Below are positions 1-6,385 of a stretch of 20,403 bases of DNA, one piece after another; position 1 is the first letter of the stretch, and each line of letters begins with the position of its first letter. The stretch lies in NCBI GenBank assembly GCA_023663205.1, contig JAMPHX010000016.1, positions 1-20,403 of the forward strand, read 5' to 3'. This DNA is from Corallococcus sp. (GTDB taxonomy: Bacteria > Bacillota > Clostridia > Christensenellales > CAG-314). The position numbers and the translations under genes were made by a program. The notes under the pieces are model-generated. The model did no database searches. It worked only from the letters and a program-made list of their open reading frames with translations, and was not told the origin of the DNA.

Positions 1-154
1 ATAATATATCGGTATATCGGACAGAACAAGCAGAATACTTGTTTAAGTAATCTACGTGCTCTATATCGATTGCGTTGCGCTTTGCATTGAAAAAACTTGC
101 CGACATATACTTTTGCGAACGCATATCGTTTTTGCCGCACCGTATGCAATTTTG

Positions 155-183
155 TTGCGGAATACGTTTTGCCGTGCTAAAAT
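155..183 (+). promoter_or_regulatory. Probable promoter of the Nudix-exonuclease-GtrA operon
   Basis: The -10 box TAAAAT (178-183) is preceded by TG one base upstream (175-176), making an extended -10. Seventeen bases further up lies a weak -35, TTGCGG (155-160). Transcription would start near 190, about 30 bases before the ribosome binding site at 223. I see no other gene or structure in bases 1-154. The open frame on the opposite strand across this region is antisense to the Nudix gene and lacks protein character. Confidence 0.5.
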
Positions 184-234
184 GTAATAATATCTGCGCA
201 ACAGATGTGTATTGCGCAATTTAAGGAGAGTAAG

Positions 235-699
235 ATGGACGGTAAGACGGTTTACCGTGAGGAATACAGCGCAATGGCTGTCGTATTGTGCGGCAACGAA
301 ATTTTGACAACGGTTGAAGATATATTCGGCAATCTTGCGTTGTCGCTTCCCAAAGGGCACGTAGAGTCGGGTGAAACGGCAATGCAAACCGCAGTCAGGG
401 AGTGTCGGGAGGAAACGGGAATAATCGTAACTCCGTCGGACGTCGTTTATGAGGCGGAAGGGTTTTCCTATGAATTTACAAACAAAATAAGCGGCGTGCA
501 GGTACGCAAGACAATTTATCCCGTTGTGTTTGTTTTGGACAAAAAGCAAATCCCGCAAATAAGCGAAAGCCGCGTAAAAAGCGTAAGTTATATGGACATA
601 GACGAATTTGCGGCAAAGTGTTCGTACGACAATGTAAGACAGGTAGTGTGTCAAGTCAAATCTCACGTTTTTACAACCAATCAAAACGCAAAGCAATGA
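235..699 (+). CDS. Nudix hydrolase
   Basis: This is a 154-residue cytosolic Nudix-fold pyrophosphohydrolase, expected to cleave a nucleoside diphosphate linked to another group, with Mg2+ as cofactor. The complete Nudix box runs from G41 to I63: Gx5E, then seven residues, then RECREETGI, matching Gx5Ex7REUxEExGU. The whole protein is one Nudix domain, so the substrate cannot be read from sequence; 8-oxo-dGTP, Ap4A or NDP-sugar are all possible. I chose the ATG at 235 because AAGGAGAG (223-230) sits about six bases upstream; an in-frame ATG at 205 has no ribosome binding site and would add ten unconserved residues. The stop overlaps the start of the following exonuclease gene as ATGA, implying translational coupling. 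Confidence 0.9.
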   Translation: MDGKTVYREEYSAMAVVLCGNEILTTVEDIFGNLALSLPKGHVESGETAMQTAVRECREETGIIVTPSDVVYEAEGFSYEFTNKISGVQVRKTIYPVVFVLDKKQIPQISESRVKSVSYMDIDEFAAKCSYDNVRQVVCQVKSHVFTTNQNAKQ

Positions 700-1544
700 A
701 CGGCAAGGACAAACTACTGCTGATAGACGGTCACAATCTGCTGTTCAAGATGTTTTTCGGTATGCCGACGCGTATAGTCAACGCAAGCGGCAAGGCAATA
801 GGCTGTGTCGTCGGATATGTCGGAGCCCTGCGCAAAATAATGTCGCTTGTCAATCCCACGCACGTTGCGGTAGTGTTTGACGGAGAGCGCGGGTCGAAAA
901 GAAGGGATGTATATGCGGATTACAAGGCAAACAGAACCGATTACGGCGTTGTCCCGCAAGAGGATAACCCGTTTGTTCAATTGCCCTTTGTATACAAGGC
1001 GCTTGAATATATGAACGTCAAGTATTGCGAAACGCAGTTTTGCGAAGCCGATGACGTAATAGACGGCTGCGTAAAACAATTCGGAGACAGAGCGCAAATA
1101 GTAATATGTTCTTTTGACAGCGATTATTTTCAACTTGTAGGCGAGGGTGTTTCGGTGCTTAGATACCGCGGAAAGTGTTCTACCGTGTGCGACGCGGAGT
1201 TTGTCAAGGAAAAGTTCGGCGTTGAACCTCGGCATTACGCACTGTTCAAGTCGCTTGTCGGCGACGCTTCGGATAATATAGACGGAGTATGCGGCATAGG
1301 AGTAAAGACCGCCGCCAAATTGGTAAACCGATATCGTACGGCGGAAAACCTGCTTGCCTGTGCAGACAGCATAGAAAGCGAAAAACTGCGTCTAACCGTC
1401 CAAGGCAATGTCGAAAAGATAAAACGCAATATGTCGCTTATTTGTCTTGACGGACAAACCGCGCCGCCCTTTAGCTACGCAGATACGCGCTTTACGGAAA
1501 GCGGATACAAAACAATGGAAGTGATTGGCGCAATAGGATTGTAA
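696..1544 (+). CDS. Stand-alone 5'-3' exonuclease (PolA N-terminal / FEN-like family)
   Basis: This 282-residue protein matches the 5'-3' exonuclease domain found at the N-terminus of bacterial DNA polymerase I, here without polymerase domains. Metal-binding acidic motifs appear in family order: IDGHN (D11), VFDGERG (D62), EADD (117-120), SFDSDYF (D141, D143) and GDASDN (189-194). The last leads into the helix-hairpin-helix segment IDGVCGIGVKTAAKL, which contacts duplex DNA. Expected activity is removal of 5' flaps, RNA primers or damaged 5' ends. The frame is open from 618, but ATG 696 is the likely start: it overlaps the Nudix stop (ATGA), and homology begins directly after it with LLLIDGHN. 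No intrinsic terminator separates it from the next gene 39 bases on. Confidence 0.9.
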   Translation: MNGKDKLLLIDGHNLLFKMFFGMPTRIVNASGKAIGCVVGYVGALRKIMSLVNPTHVAVVFDGERGSKRRDVYADYKANRTDYGVVPQEDNPFVQLPFVYKALEYMNVKYCETQFCEADDVIDGCVKQFGDRAQIVICSFDSDYFQLVGEGVSVLRYRGKCSTVCDAEFVKEKFGVEPRHYALFKSLVGDASDNIDGVCGIGVKTAAKLVNRYRTAENLLACADSIESEKLRLTVQGNVEKIKRNMSLICLDGQTAPPFSYADTRFTESGYKTMEVIGAIGL

Positions 1545-1583
1545 ATTTGCGCAATATCAATAAAAAACAGAGGAAATTACGTT

Positions 1584-2270
1584 ATGGAAGAAAAGAACAA
1601 AAATACAAAAACAGAAAAAATTGTCACACAAGACGCATCTCAAATACTTGCAACGGAACAAATACCCCCCCCAGAAAATACGGCAGCGGAACCGAACTCT
1701 TTGAAGCAAGAGGAAATCCCTCACGCGCTTGAAGCCCAAGATACTGCGGCGATGGCTGTATTATCGGAAGATAATGTAACTTTTGCAACAGGCGGAGCAG
1801 ACGCCGCCCAATTGCAAAGCGGAAAGACCAAGTTTTTGCAGTTTTTAAAGTTTACGGGGTTTTCTATATCCGCGGGAGTCATACAGTTTGTAACTACGGG
1901 CGCGCTATCCACTTGGACGAGTTTAATCCCCTATTGGATTGCGTATCTTATCGGTTTGGTTCTTTCGGTACTGTGGAACTTTACGTTTAACCGCAAGTTC
2001 ACCTTCAAGGCGGCAAACAACGTACCCCTTGCAATGGGGCTTGTGGTTGTATATTATCTTGCGTTTACGCCTATTTCCACATTCGGCGCAGACGCCATTG
2101 TGGGCGCTTGGAAAAATGCAAGCGGCGAAGGTTGGAATGACGCTTACGAAATGGTAATTACCGCAGGTATGATGATACTCAACTTTGTTACGGAATTCTT
2201 CTGGGACAAATTTGTGGTGTTCAATGCCAAGGTGACTGACAAAATTTCGGCAATGTCCAAGAAAAAATAA
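1584..2270 (+). CDS. GtrA-family membrane protein with long N-terminal tail
   Basis: This 228-residue protein has a GtrA-like C-terminal domain beginning near F84 (FLQFLKFTGFSISAGVIQF) with about four membrane segments (roughly 88-110, 115-137, 148-168, 188-212). It includes the typical WNFTFNRKFTF signature and a final FFWDKFVVF. GtrA proteins are thought to help move polyprenyl-phosphate-linked sugars across the membrane for wall polysaccharide or teichoic acid glycosylation. The first 83 residues are hydrophilic, rich in Glu, Ala and Gln, probably disordered, and unusual in length for this family. AGAGGAA (1569-1575) is the ribosome binding site. It is likely the last gene of the operon, with a terminator just after it. 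Codons 28-30 (PPP) are an eight-C run, discussed separately. Its substrate is unknown, as no glycosyltransferase gene is adjacent. Confidence 0.85.
   Translation: MEEKNKNTKTEKIVTQDASQILATEQIPPPENTAAEPNSLKQEEIPHALEAQDTAAMAVLSEDNVTFATGGADAAQLQSGKTKFLQFLKFTGFSISAGVIQFVTTGALSTWTSLIPYWIAYLIGLVLSVLWNFTFNRKFTFKAANNVPLAMGLVVVYYLAFTPISTFGADAIVGAWKNASGEGWNDAYEMVITAGMMILNFVTEFFWDKFVVFNAKVTDKISAMSKKK
1665..1672 (+). repeat. Eight-C homopolymer tract inside the GtrA gene
   Basis: Eight consecutive C bases encode three prolines at residues 28-30 of the GtrA-family protein. Loss of one C would give a stop at 1702-1704, and gain of one C a stop ending at 1732. Either slip would remove all membrane segments. 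The tract lies in the non-conserved tail, where it could be tolerated, and is a candidate for slipped-strand phase variation. It could also be an assembly artefact. Confidence 0.6.
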
Positions 2271-2281
2271 ATACGGATTTG

Positions 2282-2323
2282 CTGCGCGCTCGGGATTGCA
2301 AAACTCCGAGCGCGCGGTTTTTT
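2282..2323 (+). terminator. Intrinsic terminator after the GtrA gene
   Basis: A perfect ten-base stem GCGCGCTCGG (2284-2293) / CCGAGCGCGC (2306-2315) is extended outward by a wobble and a C-G pair. It has a twelve-base loop and is followed directly by TTTTTT (2318-2323). It starts about twelve bases after the GtrA stop and closes the first operon. Confidence 0.9.
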
Positions 2324-2358
2324 ACGCATGGGGACGCGATGCTGATTGTAGACAAGAT

Positions 2359-2442
2359 TTGAAATTACAAAATTGAAATTCGAGGTTTTGAAAAATGCGA
2401 AAAATTCACGGTTACAAAAATGCAATTTCAAAGTTGAAAATT
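2359..2442. repeat. Cluster of TTGAAATT octamers in an intergenic spacer
   Basis: TTGAAATT occurs at 2359-2366 and 2373-2380, and inverted as AATTTCAA at 2424-2431. A one-base-longer variant TTGAAAATT is at 2434-2442. The first and last copies are both followed by ACA (ATTACAAAA and ATTACAGAA). The rest of the spacer from the terminator to the next promoter (2324-2612) is AT-rich. It also holds a small six-base hairpin TCCCGT/ACGGGA (2465-2470 with 2477-2482) and no credible reading frame. Confidence 0.45.
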
Positions 2443-2612
2443 ACAGAACTGTAAAAATCTTGTTTCCCGTCAGCATACGGGACGGCAAAACAAACCGCAC
2501 GTAGCAACAACGCGGCAAATAACGTCTGCGCAGGTAATTGTCAAAAAAAATGTAATAAACCCATAAAAAATATCTGCAAAAAACTTGACTCCGTCCGCGC
2601 TTGCTCAAACAG

Positions 2613-2641
2613 TTGTTAAAACCGAATAAATTTGCTAAAAT
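2613..2641 (+). promoter_or_regulatory. Probable promoter of the DUF1385-prmC / prfA operon
   Basis: TTGTTA (2613-2618) and TAAAAT (2636-2641) are separated by 17 bases. A TG (2633-2634) sits one base before the -10, making an extended -10 (TGCTAAAAT, identical to the one at 175-183). Transcription would start near 2648, leaving a leader of about 65 bases before the start codon at 2715. Confidence 0.6.
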
Positions 2642-2656
2642 ATATATAATAATTTG

Positions 2657-2701
2657 CGTCAAGCAACTGCCTTGACGGTAATAAGCCGCGCTGTTTGCGG
2701 C
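2657..2701 (+). promoter_or_regulatory. Leader RNA with two tandem hairpins before DUF1385-prmC
   Basis: In the predicted 5' leader, CGTCAAG (2657-2663) pairs perfectly with CTTGACG (2671-2677) across a seven-base loop. GCCGC (2685-2689) pairs with GCGGC (2697-2701). The second stem ends just before the poor ribosome binding region GGGTG (2706-2710). There is no U-tract, so these are not terminators. They may stabilise the mRNA or control ribosome access; I recognise no known riboswitch class. Confidence 0.4.
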
Positions 2702-2714
2702 AATCGGGTGCAAT

Positions 2715-4466
2715 ATGAAAAAAACAAAAATCGGCGGTCAAGCCGTATTGGAAGGCGTAATGATGCGCGGAGCAACAAGCGAGGCTCTTGCCGTGCGCGA
2801 CGAAAACGGGCATATACGTCTGGATACCAAACGTCTCAAAGCAAAAAAGCCTTGGTACAAAAAGGTGCCGTTTTTGCGTGGGATAGTCAACCTTGTAATA
2901 TCTATGGTTGACGGAATGAAGATAATAAGCAAATCGGCGGAAGTAATGGTAGAGGACGAAATCGATTCGTCCGACGGCAAGGGTATGGGCGTTATGATGG
3001 GAATATCCGTGCTGGTAGGACTTTTGCTTGCCGCCGCGCTGTTTATATTTTTGCCTTCGCAACTTACCGCTTGGATTATGAAATGGTGCGGTATAGAAAA
3101 CGTCAAGTGGGCGCGTTCGCTGCTGGAAGGCGGATTTAAGTTGTTGATACTTATTTTGTACATGGTGTCCGTCACGGCAATGAAGGAAATAAAACGCGTA
3201 TTTATGTACCACGGCGCCGAACACAAAACCATTGCTTGCTACGAGCACGAACTTCCTCTTACGGTGGAAAACGTCAAAAAATGCAGCAGATACCATGACC
3301 GCTGCGGAACGAGTTTTATTGTATTTGTAGTGGTAATGTCCGTTTTGCTTATGTTTGCGGCGGAAGCAATATGCTATGCCGTAGGGTTTGAGCAGATAGG
3401 GGAAACGTGGGTGCGCACGCTCATTAAGATTGCAATGCTGCCGATAACGGCAGGTATCAGTTACGAATTGCTTATGCTGCTTGCATCTACAAATTTTATT
3501 CTGTTCCGTCCGCTCAAATGGTTCGGCAAACAGTTTCAGCGGCTGACAACGCGCGAACCGGACGAAAGTATGTGCGAGGTTGCAATTGCGGCATTTACAA
3601 AGGTTTTGGAAATGGACGCCGACCAATCGATAGAAGAAGTACACTTTCCCGCGCCCGTTCCGCTTTCCGAGTTTAAACACAAAGTTTTGCCGCTTTGCGA
3701 TTTCGGCACAATGGAAAAGTGCGATTTGGATTGGATTTTGTGCAGCGTACTCAAAGTTCCGCGCAGCAAACTGCATGAGGACTTGTCTGTTCCCTTCGGC
3801 TGGCAGATAAAGGTAGAAAAAATGATTGAACGGTGCAATAACGGAGAACCGCTGCAATATGTTTTGGGCAATACGGAGTTTTACGGACGGCAGTTTGATG
3901 TAAACGCCGACGTGCTTATTCCCCGTCCGGAAACGGAATTGGTGTGCGAGCAGGCAGTAAAGGCGGCAACTTCCCAAAGCCGCGTGTTGGATTTGTGCTG
4001 CGGAAGCGGGGCAATAGGCATTACCGTCGCATTGGAAAAGCGCTGTGACGTTACGCTTTGCGATATTTCGGACAAAGCGCTTGCCGTAGCCGAAAAAAAC
4101 GCCAAAAAACATAAAGCCAAAGCAAAATTCGTCAAAAGCGATATGTTCCAATCAATAAAAGGAAAATTTGACGTAATAGTCAGCAATCCTCCGTATGTGG
4201 AAACTGCCGTGATAGACAATCTCGATGCCAAAGTGCGCGATTACGAACCCAAACTTGCATTGGACGGCGGCGAGGACGGATTGAATTTTTACCGAGTAAT
4301 AGCAAACAAAGCGCACGGTTTTTTGAAAAGCGGCGGCGCGTTGATATTGGAAATAGGCTACAATCAAGCGCAGGCGGTAACAGAGTTACTGGAAGGACGC
4401 TACGACGTAGAAGTCAAGAAAGACTACGGCGGCAACGACCGAATAATTTGCGCAAAACTCAAATAA
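2715..4466 (+). CDS. prmC: DUF1385 membrane domain fused to PrmC (release factor glutamine methyltransferase)
   Basis: This single 583-residue protein joins two parts that are usually separate neighbouring genes in Clostridia. Residues 1 to about 303 are DUF1385 (YqhQ-like): N-terminal IGGQAVLEGVMMRG, hallmark YHGAEHKT (165-172) and a CSRYHDRCGTSF block (H194, C197), with about four hydrophobic segments. Residues about 320-583 are PrmC: a helical recognition domain, then RPETE (404-408), the SAM-binding DLCCGSG (from D426) and catalytic NPPY (491-494). PrmC methylates the glutamine of the GGQ motif in RF1 and RF2, improving termination. No internal ribosome binding site precedes the in-frame ATG at 3711, so separate translation is unlikely. 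The fusion would tether the methyltransferase to the membrane. The start codon has only a weak ribosome binding site. prfA follows after ten bases. Confidence 0.92.
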   Translation: MKKTKIGGQAVLEGVMMRGATSEALAVRDENGHIRLDTKRLKAKKPWYKKVPFLRGIVNLVISMVDGMKIISKSAEVMVEDEIDSSDGKGMGVMMGISVLVGLLLAAALFIFLPSQLTAWIMKWCGIENVKWARSLLEGGFKLLILILYMVSVTAMKEIKRVFMYHGAEHKTIACYEHELPLTVENVKKCSRYHDRCGTSFIVFVVVMSVLLMFAAEAICYAVGFEQIGETWVRTLIKIAMLPITAGISYELLMLLASTNFILFRPLKWFGKQFQRLTTREPDESMCEVAIAAFTKVLEMDADQSIEEVHFPAPVPLSEFKHKVLPLCDFGTMEKCDLDWILCSVLKVPRSKLHEDLSVPFGWQIKVEKMIERCNNGEPLQYVLGNTEFYGRQFDVNADVLIPRPETELVCEQAVKAATSQSRVLDLCCGSGAIGITVALEKRCDVTLCDISDKALAVAEKNAKKHKAKAKFVKSDMFQSIKGKFDVIVSNPPYVETAVIDNLDAKVRDYEPKLALDGGEDGLNFYRVIANKAHGFLKSGGALILEIGYNQAQAVTELLEGRYDVEVKKDYGGNDRIICAKLK

Positions 4467-4476
4467 CGGAGATATT

Positions 4477-5550
4477 ATGTTTGATAAATTGGAAAGTATA
4501 GTGCAAAGATACGAGTTTTTGACGGAAGAAATTAGCAAAAGCCAAGTAATTGCCGACAATAATCTGTGGAAGAAGTTGGTAAAGGAACACAGCGGGCTGC
4601 AACCCGTCGTGGAGTGTTACGAACAGTACAAGGCAACGGAAAAGAACCTTGCCGACAGTCTGGAAGCGGAAAAGACGGAAACGGACAAAGAAATGCTGGA
4701 AATGCTGCGCTCGGACATTGCGGAAGGAAAGGAAAAGATTGCGGATTTGACGGAAAAACTCAAAGTTTTGCTGCTGCCTGCCGACCCCAACGACGACAAA
4801 AACGTCATTGTGGAAATCCGCGCGGGAGCGGGCGGCGACGAAGCGGCATTGTTTGCCAACGAAATACGCCGTATGTACTATATGTTTGCCGAAAAAAACC
4901 ACTGGAAGATAGACGAAATCGACGTCAACGAAAGCGAACTCGGCGGATTGAAGGAGGCGGCGTTTACGGTAGTGGGCAACGGAGCGTACAGCAAGTTTAA
5001 GTTTGAAAGCGGCGTTCACCGCGTACAACGCGTGCCCGATACCGAGTCACAGGGGCGCATACACACTTCCACAATTACCGTTGCCGTACTTCCCGAGGCG
5101 CAGGACGTAGACGTGGAAATAAACGAAAAAGATATCAAAATCGATACCTACCGCAGCAGCGGCGCGGGCGGACAGCACGTCAACAAGACGGAAAGCGCAA
5201 TACGTATGACTCATTTGCCCACCGGCATAGTTGTAAATTGCCAAGACGAACGCAGTCAGATAAAAAACCGCGAAAAGGCGCTCAACATATTGAAAAGCAA
5301 ATTGTACGACTATTATCAAACGCAAGCCGATAAGGAATACGCCGAACGCAGAAAAAATCAAGTGGGCACGGGAGACAGAAGCGAGCGTATACGCACCTAC
5401 AACTTTCCGCAGGGACGCGTTACCGACCATCGCATAGGATTGACTCTGTACAGTATAGAAAACTTTATGAACGGCGACATAGGACAAATGGTGGAAGCAT
5501 TGAGACTTGCCGACCAAACGGCAAAGTTGCAAAAGGACGAAATAAATTGA
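4477..5550 (+). CDS. prfA: Peptide chain release factor 1
   Basis: This 357-residue class I release factor recognises UAA and UAG in the ribosomal A site and triggers peptide release. The catalytic GAGGQHVNKTESAIR block places GGQ at 231-233; Q233 is the expected methylation target of the PrmC encoded immediately upstream. The codon-recognition PxT tripeptide is PDT at 187-189 in the context RVQRVPDTESQGRIHTST. Length and the N-terminal coiled-coil region are normal for RF1 rather than RF2, and no programmed frameshift is present. CGGAG (4467-4471) serves as ribosome binding site. It is co-transcribed with prmC. I see no clear terminator after it. Confidence 0.97.
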   Translation: MFDKLESIVQRYEFLTEEISKSQVIADNNLWKKLVKEHSGLQPVVECYEQYKATEKNLADSLEAEKTETDKEMLEMLRSDIAEGKEKIADLTEKLKVLLLPADPNDDKNVIVEIRAGAGGDEAALFANEIRRMYYMFAEKNHWKIDEIDVNESELGGLKEAAFTVVGNGAYSKFKFESGVHRVQRVPDTESQGRIHTSTITVAVLPEAQDVDVEINEKDIKIDTYRSSGAGGQHVNKTESAIRMTHLPTGIVVNCQDERSQIKNREKALNILKSKLYDYYQTQADKEYAERRKNQVGTGDRSERIRTYNFPQGRVTDHRIGLTLYSIENFMNGDIGQMVEALRLADQTAKLQKDEIN

Positions 5551-5568
5551 AAAACTTGACAAAAGGTA

Positions 5569-5597
5569 TTGTAATTTTTTTCGATTTAATATAGAAT
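5569..5597 (+). promoter_or_regulatory. Possible promoter of the small P-loop gene
   Basis: TTGTAA (5569-5574) and TAGAAT (5592-5597) are spaced by 17 bases, giving a start near 5604. A perfect -35-like TTGACA (5556-5561) lies just upstream but has no -10 at usable spacing. Read-through from prfA is also possible. Confidence 0.4.
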
Positions 5598-5645
5598 ATA
5601 TTTAACAAGCGGCAATGACGCTAAATAACATGGGGGTATGGTCAG

Positions 5646-6056
5646 TTGATACAAATTATTTACGGCGAAAAGGGCACGGGCAAAACAAAACAGATTGTCG
5701 ACAGCGCAAACAACAGCGTTGCATCGGCAAAAGGAACGATTGTTTATGTCGATAAAGACAGCAACCGTATGCACGACCTTGACAGAAACATTCGTCTTGT
5801 AGACGCGGTGCATTACGGAATAGCGGGGCAAAAATGCCTTGTTGCGTTTATCAAAGGTATGTTGGCAACCAACTTCGACATAGAAAAAATTTACATTGAC
5901 GGTATCGCCAAGATTGTAAACTCCGACCTTTCCGAAATGGAAACGGTATTTGAAGGTATCGAAAGCATAGGTGAGGAATTCAAAGTAAGTTTTGTTATTA
6001 CGGCAAGTTGCGCCAAGGAAAACCTGCCTCCGTTTGTTTCCAAATACATAGCGTAA
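5646..6056 (+). CDS. Small P-loop NTPase-like protein of unknown function
   Basis: This 136-residue protein begins with the Walker A motif GEKGTGKT after one beta strand (MIQIIYGEKGTGKTKQIVD). A Walker B-like strand KIYIDGIAKI follows in the middle, and a third strand KVSFVITAS ends near SCAKENLPPFV. I recall similar 135-residue P-loop proteins as common in Clostridia, sometimes labelled twitching motility protein PilT without real evidence; no motility genes are nearby. The start is a TTG at 5646, nine bases after GGGGG (5632-5636). The ATG at 5638 can only make a three-codon frame ending in TGA that overlaps the TTG. It stands as a single-gene unit. Its role is unknown. Confidence 0.75.
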   Translation: MIQIIYGEKGTGKTKQIVDSANNSVASAKGTIVYVDKDSNRMHDLDRNIRLVDAVHYGIAGQKCLVAFIKGMLATNFDIEKIYIDGIAKIVNSDLSEMETVFEGIESIGEEFKVSFVITASCAKENLPPFVSKYIA

Positions 6057-6062
6057 CAATAT

Positions 6063-6095
6063 TTTGATATTTTAATCAAATGCGGAAATTCCGCA
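6063..6095. repeat. Two adjacent short inverted repeats after the P-loop gene
   Basis: TTTGAT (6063-6068) / ATCAAA (6075-6080) is followed at once by TGCGGAA-A-TTCCGCA (6081-6095), a near-perfect palindrome with a single central base. Neither has a U-tract. They may protect the 3' end of the mRNA or bind a protein. The rest of 6096-6253 shows no reading frame or recognisable RNA. Confidence 0.35.
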
Positions 6096-6253
6096 AAATT
6101 ACTTTTGACTGCAAATTTGTAAGCGGCGTTTGTGCAATGTTTGTTTTCGGAGCAATTTCGCTTGCAATGCAAAGTAACCGTGCAAGCAACCGTTAGGTTT
6201 GTTCGATGCGCAAACGACTTTTAATGATGTTGCGGCACAATACAGACTATTTA

Positions 6254-6287
6254 CGCAAGACCGATTATTTTCGGTTTTGCGTTTTTT
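6254..6287 (+). terminator. Intrinsic terminator between the P-loop and AmaP-like genes
   Basis: An eleven-base stem CGCAAGACCGA (6254-6264) / TCGGTTTTGCG (6271-6281), with one G-U pair and a six-base loop, is followed by TTTTTT (6282-6287). It lies about 200 bases after the P-loop gene, so that transcript would have a long 3' end. Confidence 0.88.
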
Positions 6288-6288
6288 A

Positions 6289-6317
6289 TTTACAAGTTAA
6301 AAATAACCAAGTATACG
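6289..6317 (+). promoter_or_regulatory. Possible promoter of the AmaP-like gene
   Basis: TTTACA (6289-6294) and TATACG (6312-6317) are spaced by 17 bases and start immediately after the preceding terminator. A perfect TTGACA at 6358-6363 is too close to the start codon (6386) to be a usable -35. Confidence 0.4.
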
Positions 6318-6385
6318 GTTTGCGTTTTGTAAGTTTGGCGGAATATTTCGTACGGTTTTGACAACAATATATAGGGAGAGTTTTT

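Noticed and set aside
61..696. 211-codon minus-strand frame over the Nudix gene
   Set aside because: It is antisense to a complete Nudix domain, with no recognisable family or initiation signals.
2465..2482. TCCCGT/ACGGGA hairpin as a terminator
   Set aside because: It has a short stem and no directly following U-tract on either strand, and a strong terminator already lies upstream.
2616..4151. 511-codon open frame on the minus strand opposite DUF1385-prmC
   Set aside because: It is antisense to a gene with clear family motifs. Its translation is rich in Tyr, His, Phe, Arg and Cys with no domain or ribosome binding site, as expected from the codon bias of the real gene.
5556..5561. Perfect TTGACA after prfA as main promoter
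   Set aside because: No -10-like box lies 16-18 bases downstream; TTGTAA at 5569 with TAGAAT fits better.
6358..6363. Perfect TTGACA just before the AmaP-like gene
   Set aside because: A matching -10 would overlap the start codon at 6386, and the ribosome binding site lies between.
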